Shown here in pieces: positions 42,497 to 51,186 of a DNA stretch of 64,000 bases. Numbering within the stretch: position 1 is the stretch's first letter; every line of letters begins with the position of its first letter. The DNA comes from Streptomyces roseoverticillatus. Lineage in GTDB: Bacteria > Actinomycetota > Actinomycetes > Streptomycetales > Streptomycetaceae. The stretch covers positions 62,001 through 126,000 of the forward strand of contig NZ_JOFL01000007.1 in assembly GCF_000719265.1 (NCBI RefSeq). Direction: 5' to 3'. The notes below the pieces were generated by a model. It saw nothing but the letters and a program-made list of their open reading frames with translations, was not told the origin of the DNA and searched no databases. The position numbers were made by a program, and so were the translations under genes.

Positions 42497-43801
42497 ATGC
42501 CCACCATCCTCATGGCCTCTCTGGCCGCCAGCGGTCATGTCAATCCGTTCGGTCCGGTCGCCGCCGAACTGACCGGCCGCGGCCACCGCGTGATCTGGTA
42601 CACGGGCACCGCCTACGCGGACCGGGTGGCACGGACGGGGGCGCAGTACGCGGCGCCGGAAGCGGGCGGGTTCACCGACCTGGACCGGCTGACGGACGAG
42701 CACCCGGAGTTCCTCGCGCTGCCGCCCGACGCCCGCGGCGCCTGGTTCGTCGAGAACGTGTTCGTCCGCCCGGTGCCGGGGCAGTACCTGGACCTCCGGG
42801 ACCTCATGACCCGGCACCGGGCGGACGTCCTGCTCGCCGACTCCACGCTCGCCGCCGCCTCGCTCGTGCACGAGCTGGACCACAGGCTGTGGGCGACGCT
42901 CAGCGTGGCGCCGCTGGCGGTCCCGGACGCCTGGGTCCCGCCGTTCGGGAAGGGCTGGCCGCCGGGCGGTCAGCCCTGGCGCCGGGCCCGCCGCTGGTAC
43001 GCCGAAACGACCGAACGCCGCCGGTTCCCCGGCCCGCTGCGCCGTATGAACGCCATCCGGCGGACCCTCGGAGTGCCACCGGTGCGCAACAGCCCCTTCG
43101 ACGCCAACCTCACGCCGTACCTGTACGCGCAGGCGACCGTTCCCGAGTTCGAGTACCCGCGCCGGCGCCTCCCGGGGCAGGTGAACTTCATCGGACCGCT
43201 GCTCCCCGCTCCCCCGCCGCCGGGCCCGTTGCCGGCCTGGTGGCCCGAACTCGCGGAGGACCGGCCCGCGGTCCTGGTCACGCAGGGAACGGGTGCCCGC
43301 GACCTCGGCGAGCTGGTCGTACCGACCGTCCGTGCCCTGGCGGGATCGGACATCACCGTCGTCGTCACCACGGGAGGCGCCTCGCACGAGGCGCTGCGGC
43401 CCGAGGTGCTGCCACCCAACGTCCGCGTGGAGCCGTTCCTGCCGTACGAGAAGCTGATGCCGCGGCTCGACGCGATGGTGACCAACGGCGGCTACGGGAC
43501 CGTACAGCTCGCGCTGGCGCACGGCGTCCCGGTCGTGGCCGCCGGGAGGACCGAGGACAAACCCGAAGTGTGCGCGCGGGTCGCCTGGAGCGGCACCGGC
43601 ATCGACCTGCGGCAGCAGCGCCCTCCGGTACCCGCCCTCGCGAAGGCCGTGCACACCGTGCTCACCGACCCCCGCTACCGGCGGGCGGCGTCCGCGATGA
43701 GCACCGCCTTCGCCGCGCGCCGGGCGCCGCGGGAGCTGGCGGTCCTGCTGGAGGAACTCATCGCCACCCGCCGCCCGGTGCTGGCGCCCGCACCCTCGTG
43801 A
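42497..43801 (+). CDS. GT1-family glycosyltransferase (second)
   Basis: A 434-residue GT-B enzyme: MPTILMASLAASGHVNPFGPVAAELTGRGHRVIWYTG at the N terminus, and VLVTQGTGARDLGELVVPTVRAL plus VTNGGYGTVQLALAHGVPVVAAG in the donor domain. The usual HHGGAGT motif is replaced by TNGGYGTV, a variant known in several GT1 enzymes, suggesting a different donor sugar from the first copy. A P450 gene follows 10 bases downstream in the same operon. Confidence 0.88.
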   Translation: MPTILMASLAASGHVNPFGPVAAELTGRGHRVIWYTGTAYADRVARTGAQYAAPEAGGFTDLDRLTDEHPEFLALPPDARGAWFVENVFVRPVPGQYLDLRDLMTRHRADVLLADSTLAAASLVHELDHRLWATLSVAPLAVPDAWVPPFGKGWPPGGQPWRRARRWYAETTERRRFPGPLRRMNAIRRTLGVPPVRNSPFDANLTPYLYAQATVPEFEYPRRRLPGQVNFIGPLLPAPPPPGPLPAWWPELAEDRPAVLVTQGTGARDLGELVVPTVRALAGSDITVVVTTGGASHEALRPEVLPPNVRVEPFLPYEKLMPRLDAMVTNGGYGTVQLALAHGVPVVAAGRTEDKPEVCARVAWSGTGIDLRQQRPPVPALAKAVHTVLTDPRYRRAASAMSTAFAARRAPRELAVLLEELIATRRPVLAPAPS

Positions 43802-43811
43802 GGAGACCGAC

Positions 43812-43847
43812 GTGACTGACGTGACTGACGTGACTGACGCGACCGAC
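43812..43847 (+). repeat. Four 9-bp repeats at the P450 start
   Basis: GTGACTGAC is repeated three times, then GCGACCGAC. Each copy carries a GTG in frame, so slippage here would shift the number of candidate starts without breaking the frame. Confidence 0.9.
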
Positions 43848-45035
43848 GAACAGCCCGCGTTGTCCTTCCCGTTCCCGGCGGCCGACCCGTGGGAGCCCGC
43901 GCGGGAGTTCGCGGAGCTGCGCGGCAGGGACCGCATGTGCCGCGTCACGCTGCCGACCGGGGACACGGCCTGGATCGCCACGCGCTACGAGGACAACCGG
44001 CAACTGCTCTCCGACCCCCGCTTCAGCCGGGCCGCCGCCGCGCGGGCCGGCGCGCCACGGGTCCGGCGCGCAGCGCTGGAAGCCCGCTCGCTGACCACCA
44101 TGGACCCTCCCGAGCACACCCGGCTGCGCCGGATCGCCGTGCGGGCCTTCACCACGCAGAGCGTGGACCGGCTGCGGCCGCGCATCCGCCAGGTCACCAA
44201 CCGGCTGCTGGACGCCCTGGCCGCGGCCGGTCCGGGCGCCGATCTGGTCGCCGGGATCGCCAGGCCGCTGCCGGTCACGGTGATCTGCGAGCTGCTCGGC
44301 GTCCCCGCCGGGGACCAGGCGCGGTTCGGGGCGTGGTCCCGGGTCTACCTCAGCGCAGTCGGGCACTCCGCCGAGGAGATCGAGAACGCGGCGGCCTCGC
44401 TCAAGGGCTACCTCGCGCGGCTGATCGGCGACAAGCGGCGGCGCCCCGGGGACGATCTGCTCAGCCGGCTGGCGCACGCACCGGAGGAAGAGCGCCTGGA
44501 CGAGGAGGAGCTGGTGACCTTCGGGGTGACCCTGCTGGTCGCCGGTGTGGAGACCGTGGTCCACGAGATCAGCGGAGGCGTCCTGGCGCTGCTGCGGGCC
44601 CCGGAGCAGTGGGAGCGGCTGCGGGCCCGGCCGGCCTTGCTCGACAGCGCGGTGGAGGAGCTGATCAGGTTCACACCGGCGGCGGTCAGCGGCGGCACGC
44701 TGCGCGTCGCGCTGGAGGACGTCGAGCTGGGCGGCGTGGTGGTCCGCGCGGGCGAGGCGGTGCTGCCGGCCGTGATCTCCGCGGACCGGGACCCCGGTGT
44801 GTTCCCCGACCCGGACCGGCTGGACGTGACGCGCCGGCCCAATCCGCACATCGGCTTCGGCCACGGCCCGCACCGCTGCCTGGGCGCCCAGCTCGCCCGC
44901 GCCGAACTCGGCATCGCCCTGGGCTCGCTGATCGCCCGCTTCCCCGGGCTGCGCCTGGCCGTTCCGGTGGCGGAGCTGGAGTGGGTGCTGCACGGCATGC
45001 AGCGGGGTCCGAAGGCGCTGCCCGTCCGGTGGTGA
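43812..45035 (+). CDS. Cytochrome P450 (first)
   Basis: A 407-residue soluble bacterial P450. I-helix: TLLVAGVETVVHEI. ExxR: EELIRF. Haem loop: FGHGPHRCLGAQLARAE with the axial Cys. It should hydroxylate or couple the polyketide. AGGAGACC sits before the GTG at 43812. The first codons are four near-exact 9-bp repeats (GTGACTGAC three times, then GCGACCGAC), encoding TDVTDVTDATD; each GTG is a possible start. Confidence 0.92.
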   Translation: MTDVTDVTDATDEQPALSFPFPAADPWEPAREFAELRGRDRMCRVTLPTGDTAWIATRYEDNRQLLSDPRFSRAAAARAGAPRVRRAALEARSLTTMDPPEHTRLRRIAVRAFTTQSVDRLRPRIRQVTNRLLDALAAAGPGADLVAGIARPLPVTVICELLGVPAGDQARFGAWSRVYLSAVGHSAEEIENAAASLKGYLARLIGDKRRRPGDDLLSRLAHAPEEERLDEEELVTFGVTLLVAGVETVVHEISGGVLALLRAPEQWERLRARPALLDSAVEELIRFTPAAVSGGTLRVALEDVELGGVVVRAGEAVLPAVISADRDPGVFPDPDRLDVTRRPNPHIGFGHGPHRCLGAQLARAELGIALGSLIARFPGLRLAVPVAELEWVLHGMQRGPKALPVRW

Positions 45036-45066
45036 GCGTGCCCTGCGCGGACGGGTCCGCGCAGGC

Positions 45067-45134
45067 GTGACGGAGCGGCGGGGGCGCGCACCCCCCCCCC
45101 CCCCCCGCCCCCCCCCCCCCCGCCGCGCCGTCAC
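45067..45134. terminator. Long hairpin with a poly-C loop
   Basis: GTGACGGAGCGGCGGGGG and CCCCCGCCGCGCCGTCAC (18-bp arms, one mismatch) enclose a loop made almost only of C: 16 C, one G, then 14 C (45091-45121, partly in the right arm). It lies between convergent P450 and hydrolase genes. The C run may be naturally variable or an assembly or consensus artefact. Confidence 0.75.
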
Positions 45135-45159
45135 GCCCGGTAGCCCGTATGGCGCGGGC

Positions 45160-45855
45160 TCAGTCGTAGTACGCGCCGGGCCCCGTCCGCAGCGTCGGCC
45201 ACTGCCGCGCGTCATGCCCGTGCACGAGCAGCGCGTTCTCCGCCCTCGCCCGTTCGACGAGCTTGCGGGTGCTGGAGCGGACGGCGGCCTCGTCGACGTC
45301 GAAGGGGGTCATGGCCCGCGCGTCGGGGTCGAGGTGGCCGGCCGAGGGGATGGCGTCCGCCGCCAGCAGCACGGCACCCGAGCGGGGCAGCCGGACCAGC
45401 ACCGACTGGTGGCCCTCGACGTGCCCTGGGCTCTCCAGGAGGACCAGGCCGGGAAAGAGCTCGGTGTCGCCCTCGACCAGCCGGTACTTCAGATGGGGCA
45501 GGTCCCACTTCGCCCTTGCCATGTCCAGCCGGCCCAGCGTGCCCGATCGCGCCAGCTCGTAGTGGCTGCGCTGGACGACGAACTCCGCATCGGGGAAGAG
45601 GTCGTGGTTGCCGGCGTGATCCGGGTCCAGGTGGGTGCACACCACCACTGCGATGTCCTGCGGCCGCAGCCCGACGCCGGCGAGCCGCGCCTCGATCCCC
45701 TCGCCGGGCCCCACACGGACGAAGGCCCCGGGCTCCGCGTCGCGCGGGAAGCCGGTGTCGACGAGTACGTGCGTGCCGTCGTCGAGCTGGACGAGATAGC
45801 CGGGCACGGGCGCGCCGACCGGGTTGGTGCCGAGCTGGAACAGGTACAGCTTCAT
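45160..45855 (-). CDS. Metallo-beta-lactamase-fold hydrolase (lactonase-like)
   Basis: A 231-residue enzyme of the N-acyl-homoserine-lactonase type. Metal motif HLDPDHAGNH (about residues 79-88), further ligands in SPGHVEGHQSVL and the C-terminal VHGHDARQW. It opens lactones or hydrolyses similar esters. Inside this cluster it may act on the polyketide, or degrade a signal. It overlaps the flavin monooxygenase gene by 4 bases (ATGA) and is the last gene of the core operon. Confidence 0.85.
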   Translation of the reverse strand: MKLYLFQLGTNPVGAPVPGYLVQLDDGTHVLVDTGFPRDAEPGAFVRVGPGEGIEARLAGVGLRPQDIAVVVCTHLDPDHAGNHDLFPDAEFVVQRSHYELARSGTLGRLDMARAKWDLPHLKYRLVEGDTELFPGLVLLESPGHVEGHQSVLVRLPRSGAVLLAADAIPSAGHLDPDARAMTPFDVDEAAVRSSTRKLVERARAENALLVHGHDARQWPTLRTGPGAYYD

Positions 45856-47495
45856 GCAGGCCTCCTGGACCCGGTCGTGGATTCGGCGGCGGGGGCTGCG
45901 GCGGCCCGGTGACCGAAGTTTCGGGATATTCCCGGCAGCGTGCTCAGAGCCTCCGCCAGAGCTGTCCCGGGGGCGTCCTCCCCGGTGAAGCGGGCCAGGA
46001 CGAAGCCGTCCGGGCGGACGAGGACGGCGCCGCCGGACGGGACGCCGTGGGCGCCGGCCCACCGCCCCGAAGGGTCGCTGAGCCCGTGGGCCCCGATCCG
46101 GTGGACCGCCGGAGGTGGAGAAAGGCGGGCTGCCGCCTCGCACCAGCGCTGCCCCCGCGGGCCCGCCACCAGGACCATTCCGCGGCCGTCGTAGAGGTCG
46201 AGGGTGGAGATCCGCTCGCCGTCGCGTTCGAGCCACAGGTGCGGGGCCCGCGTGCCCGGCCTGCCCCCGCCGCCCTCCGGTGCCAGCACGTCCTCGGGGG
46301 CGGCGCCGGCCACCGGGTAGCGGTACTCCAGGGCCACCACGTGGTCGGGCAGGATCGCCCCTTCCGGTACGCGCTCGTCGTGGCCGGGGCGGTCCAGGGA
46401 ACGCAGCACCGCCTGCCGTACCGTGGCCCGCGCCACGGGAGCCCGCTCGCTCTCGTAGGTGTCGAGCAGCTCCTCACCAGCCTCGCCGCGCAGGACCGTG
46501 GCCAGTTTCCAGGCGAGGTTGTGGGCGTCCTGGATGCCGGTACCGGAGCCGAAGGCGCCCGTCGGGGGCATGACGTGGGCGCTGTCCCCGGCCAGGAAGA
46601 GCCGGCCGCGGCGGAACGCGGCGGCCACCAGTCCGGCCGCCTCCCACGGCTGGGCGCCGAGGATCTTCACGGGCAGTCCCGCGACGCCCACCGCGGCCCG
46701 CACGGCCGCCTCGCACCGCTCCTCTCCCCAGCTGTCCCGGTGCGCGGCCTCCTCCGGGCTCAGCGGCACGTGCAGGAGCCACCGGTCGGTGTTGTTGACG
46801 GGCAGCAGCCCGGCCGTCACCTCGGCATTGCGCACGTACGCCATGACGAAGCGCCGCTCGCCGAGCAGCTCGGTGAGGTCCGCACGGAAGTGGATGTTCA
46901 GGTAGTGGGCCAGGACTCCGTGCCCGTCGCGGGTGATGCCGAGCCGCTCCCGTACGGGACTGCCCGCGCCGTCGGCCACCACCACGTAACCGGCCCGCAC
47001 GGTGTACTGCTCACCGGTGTCGCGGCGGAGCACGGTGGCCGTGACGCCGTCGGCGTCCTGGCTGTGGCCGACCAGCTCGTGCCCGAAGCGCAGGTCGGCG
47101 CCGCTCTCCTCGGCGCGCTCCCGCAGCAGCGGCTCCAGCTCGTCCTGCTCGCACAGGGTCCATCCGGTGGGGCTGACGTCTTCCACGCCGCTTTCGAGGT
47201 AGTCCCGGCTGAAGCCGGGTGCCTGCCGTCCTGCCAGGGACTCCATCCGCACGATGCCGCTGTTGCCGGCGAGCGCGCGGCCGGACTCGGTGTCCCGGAT
47301 CCGGCCCTCCAGGCCGGCCTGCCGGTACAACTCCATCGCCCGTACGTTCACGCCGCGGGCACGGGGATGCGGCGACGTGCCGGGATGACGCTCGATCAGC
47401 AAGGGCCGCTGGCCCTGCCGGGTGAGGAACACGGCCGCCGACAGCCCGACCAGCCCCCCGCCCACGACGAGTACGGGGGTGCTCACGTCTTCCAT
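45852..47495 (-). CDS. FAD-dependent aromatic monooxygenase (second)
   Basis: A 547-residue PHBH-fold hydroxylase: PVLVVGGGLVGLSAAVFLTRQG, the substrate-side SPHPRARGVNVRAMELYRQAGL, VADGAGSPVRERLG and LAGDSAHVMPPTGAFGSGTGIQDAHNLAWKLA, all intact (unlike the first copy). It is longer than the first, with a thioredoxin-like C-terminal domain. Expected to hydroxylate or oxidatively cleave a ring. Within the core operon, 12 bases after the 3-ketoreductase gene. Confidence 0.9.
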   Translation of the reverse strand: MEDVSTPVLVVGGGLVGLSAAVFLTRQGQRPLLIERHPGTSPHPRARGVNVRAMELYRQAGLEGRIRDTESGRALAGNSGIVRMESLAGRQAPGFSRDYLESGVEDVSPTGWTLCEQDELEPLLRERAEESGADLRFGHELVGHSQDADGVTATVLRRDTGEQYTVRAGYVVVADGAGSPVRERLGITRDGHGVLAHYLNIHFRADLTELLGERRFVMAYVRNAEVTAGLLPVNNTDRWLLHVPLSPEEAAHRDSWGEERCEAAVRAAVGVAGLPVKILGAQPWEAAGLVAAAFRRGRLFLAGDSAHVMPPTGAFGSGTGIQDAHNLAWKLATVLRGEAGEELLDTYESERAPVARATVRQAVLRSLDRPGHDERVPEGAILPDHVVALEYRYPVAGAAPEDVLAPEGGGGRPGTRAPHLWLERDGERISTLDLYDGRGMVLVAGPRGQRWCEAAARLSPPPAVHRIGAHGLSDPSGRWAGAHGVPSGGAVLVRPDGFVLARFTGEDAPGTALAEALSTLPGISRNFGHRAAAAPAAESTTGSRRPA

Positions 47496-47507
47496 CGTTT
47501 CTCCCGT

Positions 47508-48563
47508 CTAAGCGGTGGTCCGGTCGTCTCTGAGGGATGGTCCGGTCGTCTTCTCTGAGGTGGTGCGGGCCGCGGAGCGGACGGCTTCCAGCAGCGCGGC
47601 CTGGCGCAGGAGCTGCCCGTACTGCTCCTCGCGGGCCGCGGCGGGACCGTGGACCAGGTCCGCAAAACGGCCGACGGTATTGACGAACTGGTCGTCGGCG
47701 GCGAGGACGAACTCCTGGAGGTGGTCCTGGCGGGCGATCCGCATCCGTGGCCGGGCGCCGGCCGGCGGGGTGAAGGGCTGCTCCAGCACGAGCCGTCCCG
47801 CGCTGCCCCACACCGCGCAGTGGCTCCGGTAGCTGTGTGCGAAGCCGAAACTGAGCTCGGCGGTGCCCCCGGACGGGGACGCCAGCAGCACGCTGCCGCC
47901 CACGTCCACTCCCCGCGCCGCGTCGAGGTGCCGCGTCGCGCCCACCACCTGGGCGTCGTTGCCCAGGTACAGCAGCGCCGCGCGTACGGGATAGGCGCCG
48001 ACGTCCAGGAGCGCCCCGCCGCCCAGATCGGCGCGGTAGCGGATGTCGGAGGGCGGGCGCGGGGGGATGCCGAACGACGCCTGCAGGACCCGCGGTTCGC
48101 CGATCTCACCGTCGTGCAGCCACCGTTGCGCCGTCGAGTGCTGGCTGTGGTGGAGGAACGCGAAGTTCTCCATGAGCGCCAGGCCGCGCCGGCGCGCCAG
48201 GGCCACGAGCTCCTGTGCCTCCGTGAGCGTGCAGACGGCGGACTTCTCCACCAGTACGTGTTTGCCCGCGGCCAGGGCGCGGGCGGCCCACAACGTGTGC
48301 AGGCCGGTGGGGAGGGGGATGTACACGGCGTCAACGCCGGGGTGTCCGAGCAGGCTGCCGTAGTCCCCGACGGCGGCGCAGCCGGAGGAGCGCGCGAGGT
48401 CCGCGGCCTTCCCGGGGCTGCGGCTGGCGATCGCCACGAGGCGGGCGCGGGAGCTCGCACGGAGGGCGGGGATCATCTTCCGCCTGGCGATGTCCGCGCA
48501 GCCGAGCACCCCGACCCCGAGCGTCGCGCGTTCCGGACTCGCCCCGGATGCGGCGGCCGTCAC
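47508..48563 (-). CDS. Gfo/Idh/MocA oxidoreductase, probable NDP-hexose 3-ketoreductase
   Basis: A 351-residue protein: Rossmann start LGVGVLGCADIARRKMIPALR, then GKHVLVEKSAVCTLTEAQ with the EK pair, and the C-terminal sheet domain with GGGALLDVGAYPVRAALLYLG (D-x-x-x-Y catalytic region). The same family reduces the 3-keto group of 2,6-dideoxy NDP-sugars after 2,3-dehydration. The dehydratase gene is directly upstream, overlapping by 4 bases (GTGA). Confidence 0.88.
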   Translation of the reverse strand: MTAAASGASPERATLGVGVLGCADIARRKMIPALRASSRARLVAIASRSPGKAADLARSSGCAAVGDYGSLLGHPGVDAVYIPLPTGLHTLWAARALAAGKHVLVEKSAVCTLTEAQELVALARRRGLALMENFAFLHHSQHSTAQRWLHDGEIGEPRVLQASFGIPPRPPSDIRYRADLGGGALLDVGAYPVRAALLYLGNDAQVVGATRHLDAARGVDVGGSVLLASPSGGTAELSFGFAHSYRSHCAVWGSAGRLVLEQPFTPPAGARPRMRIARQDHLQEFVLAADDQFVNTVGRFADLVHGPAAAREEQYGQLLRQAALLEAVRSAARTTSEKTTGPSLRDDRTTA

Positions 48564-50053
48564 CGGTCCCCCGGCCAGAGCGACTGCAGGCAGGCGATGA
48601 GGGTGCGTGCCTCGACGTTGACGTAGGTGCCGTACCGCATCAGGGTCTTGAGCTGGTTCAGCGTCGCCCACCGCATCGTGTCCGGCTCGGCGGCGGGGAA
48701 GTCGTCGTCCGCCTCGACGACGAGGTACCGGTTGTCGCGGTGGTAGAACCTGCCGCCCTCTTCGGGGAGCACCGCGTCGAACCGGACCCGGGCGCGGGCG
48801 GCGCGCAGGACGTGGTCGAGCATCGGGGGCCGCGAACGGGGCGGCACCTCCTCCCAGTTGCGCGACACGCACTGCACCGTCGGAGCGAGCTCGACGGCGT
48901 CCCGGATCCCGGGCTGGGCCTTGCCCTGCATCAGGATGTGGAGGACGCCGTCGATGCGCTTGACCACGAAGGCCGCCACTCCTTGTCCGGGGAACTCCAG
49001 CATGGGCTGGGTCCACCGGGTGACTTCCCTGGTGCCGGCCCGGACGGAGACGGCGATGACCTTCAGGCGGGTGCCCGACTCCTCGGCGATGGCGTCCTCG
49101 TCCTGCCGCCAGCCGGCCAGGCCGCGCAGCGGGACCAGCCCGGCCGACACGGTGCTGTCCGTCCGCAGGTCGGTCAGCCAGCTGAGCAGTTCCAGCTCGT
49201 CGTGGACAGCGCGAGCCCCGGGGCCGAGGGACCGTGCCAGGGCCCGGTGGAAGGAGATATCGCCGCTCGTGCCGGGCAGGTCGGGGCCGGGCGTCTCCCC
49301 GCCTCCCAGCGGCAGGCAGGACAGCACGGTCCGCACGTCCATGTTGACCAGGTGCGCGGTCCCCATCAGCGCGTGGACCTGGCCCAAGGTCATCCACTGG
49401 TGGCCGTCCTGCACGGGGATGTCGCCGGACACCTCCACCACCATGTTGCGGTTGCGCTTGTGCCAGAAGCTGTCCCCCTGCTCGGACTGGAGCACGTCCA
49501 CCAGGACGCGGCCGCGTCCGGGGCCGGTGAAGTGCTCCAGGTACCGCGTGGGGCCTCCGCGGTGGGCGCGCGTGTAGTTGCTGCGCGTGGCCTGGACGGT
49601 GGGGCCCAGCTGGACCAGTCCCGTGTTGCCGGGCTCCATCTTGGCCTGCATGAGCAGGTGCAGCACGCCGTCGATCTCACGGGCCAGGATCCCGAGGATC
49701 CCGGATTCGGGCTGGTTGACGACCGGCTGGGTGAAGCCGCCGGCGCCCCAGTCCCCGCCGCTCACCCGCAGGCCCTCGACGGTGAAGAACCGTCCGCTGC
49801 TGTGGCCGAGGTTGCCGGTCCCGGGGTGGAAGCTCCACTGGTCCAGTGCGGCGAACGGTATCCGGGAGACGGCGAAGCCCCCGTGCCGGCGGACGCGCTC
49901 CAGCCAGGCCGGCACGTCCCCGGTGGCGATCCGGGGATTGCCGGTGGTCGCCGCCGACAGGCCGAACCGGACGGCCAGGAGCGCCGTGGCGTCCGGTCGC
50001 CCGCCTCGTTCACCTCCGCCCGTCCGGTCGCGCGGACGGCTTGACTGCGTCAC
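48560..50053 (-). CDS. NDP-hexose 2,3-dehydratase
   Basis: A 497-residue enzyme made of two similar EvaA-type halves: residues 45-265 (DQWSFHPGTGNLGHSSGRFFTVEG, VLHLLMQAKMEPGNTGLVQLGPTVQATRSNY) and 285-490 (VLHILMQGKAQPGIRDAVELAPTVQCVSRNW). It removes the C-2 hydroxyl of NDP-4-keto-6-deoxyglucose, the committing step to 2-deoxysugars. GTG with AGGAGTTCCC upstream. Part of the core operon. Confidence 0.93.
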   Translation of the reverse strand: MTQSSRPRDRTGGGERGGRPDATALLAVRFGLSAATTGNPRIATGDVPAWLERVRRHGGFAVSRIPFAALDQWSFHPGTGNLGHSSGRFFTVEGLRVSGGDWGAGGFTQPVVNQPESGILGILAREIDGVLHLLMQAKMEPGNTGLVQLGPTVQATRSNYTRAHRGGPTRYLEHFTGPGRGRVLVDVLQSEQGDSFWHKRNRNMVVEVSGDIPVQDGHQWMTLGQVHALMGTAHLVNMDVRTVLSCLPLGGGETPGPDLPGTSGDISFHRALARSLGPGARAVHDELELLSWLTDLRTDSTVSAGLVPLRGLAGWRQDEDAIAEESGTRLKVIAVSVRAGTREVTRWTQPMLEFPGQGVAAFVVKRIDGVLHILMQGKAQPGIRDAVELAPTVQCVSRNWEEVPPRSRPPMLDHVLRAARARVRFDAVLPEEGGRFYHRDNRYLVVEADDDFPAAEPDTMRWATLNQLKTLMRYGTYVNVEARTLIACLQSLWPGDR

Positions 50054-50065
50054 GGGAACTCCTTC

Positions 50066-50122
50066 GGTGGTCTTCAGTGGTGGAGCCGGTGGTCTTCAGC
50101 GGTGGAGACCGGTGGTCTTCAG
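50066..50122 (+). repeat. GGTGGTCTTCAG repeated three times
   Basis: Copies at 50066, 50088 and 50111 (spacing 22 and 23 bases) fill the gap between the 2,3-dehydratase start and the end of rmlA; the last copy includes the rmlA stop codon. Confidence 0.85.
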
Positions 50123-51186
50123 TGGTCGAGACGGACCCGGCTGTGGTCGCCGACGATCAGCTGGTGGCCGCGCGGCGCGGAGGCGGCCGGGGAGATGTCG
50201 ACTTCCTTGCCGATGAGCGAGTTGTGGATCCGGCCCACTCCGCTGACGGAGGAGCGGTCCATGACGATCGAGTACTCGATCTCGGTGCTGTCCAGCCGGC
50301 AGCCCGGCCCCACCGACGTGAACGGGCCGACGTAGCTGTCGGTGACCACCGCGCCCGGGCCGATGGACAGCGGGCCCACGAGCCGGGACCGGACGACGAC
50401 CGCGTCCTCGGCGATCTCCATCCGCCCGATGATCTCGCTCTCGCTGTCCACCGCCCCGGACATGCGCGGAGCGAGGCCTTCCAGCACCATGCGGTTGCAC
50501 TCCAGCATGTCCTCGACCTTGCCGGTGTCCTTCCAGTAGCCGGTGATGACGTGCGAGGTGACGTCCGCGCGCCGGAGGATCAGTTCCTGGATGGCGTCGG
50601 TGATCTCCAGTTCGCCGCGCCTGCCGGGCTGCAGCTCCGCCACGATCGGGTGGATGACGGGCGTGAACATGTAGATCCCCGCCAGGGCCAGGTCGCTCTT
50701 GGGGCGGTCCGGCTTCTCCGCCACCCCGATCACCCTGCCGCCCACGTCCAGTTCGGCCACGCCGAACTGCGTGGGGTCGGCGACCTTCGTCAGCAGGAGC
50801 TGGGCGTCCGGGCGCCGGGAGCGGAACTCGTCGACGAAGCCGCGGATGCCGTTGATGACGAAGTTGTCGCCGAGGTACATCAGGAACGCGTCGTCCCCGA
50901 GGAACTCGCGGGCGATGAGCACGCAGTGCGCCAGGCCCAGGGGGGCCTCCTGGGGGATGTAGGTCACGGACAGGCCGAACCGGGACCCGTCGCCGACCGC
51001 GCCGCGCACTTCGGCGCCCGTCTCTCCGGTGATGATCCCGACGTCGCGGATGCCGCTGTCGCGGATGGCCTCCAGGCCGTAGAACAGCACCGGCTTGTTC
51101 GCGATGGGGACGAGCTGCTTGGCGGAGGTGTGCGTGATGGGCCGCAGCCGTGAGCCGGTGCCGCCGGCCAGAACCAGGGCCTTCAT
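50119..51186 (-). CDS. rmlA: Glucose-1-phosphate thymidylyltransferase (long StrD type)
   Basis: A 355-residue enzyme making dTDP-glucose. Nucleotide-binding LVLAGGTGSRLRPITHTSAKQLVPIANKP at the start, GDNF, EKPDRPKSDLALAGIYMF, GELEITDAIQ and WKDTGKVEDML are all present. A C-terminal left-handed beta-helix extension (hexapeptide-like IGPGAVVTDSYVGPFTSVG) marks the long secondary-metabolite type. Overlaps rmlB by 4 bases. Confidence 0.95.
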   Translation of the reverse strand: MKALVLAGGTGSRLRPITHTSAKQLVPIANKPVLFYGLEAIRDSGIRDVGIITGETGAEVRGAVGDGSRFGLSVTYIPQEAPLGLAHCVLIAREFLGDDAFLMYLGDNFVINGIRGFVDEFRSRRPDAQLLLTKVADPTQFGVAELDVGGRVIGVAEKPDRPKSDLALAGIYMFTPVIHPIVAELQPGRRGELEITDAIQELILRRADVTSHVITGYWKDTGKVEDMLECNRMVLEGLAPRMSGAVDSESEIIGRMEIAEDAVVVRSRLVGPLSIGPGAVVTDSYVGPFTSVGPGCRLDSTEIEYSIVMDRSSVSGVGRIHNSLIGKEVDISPAASAPRGHQLIVGDHSRVRLDH

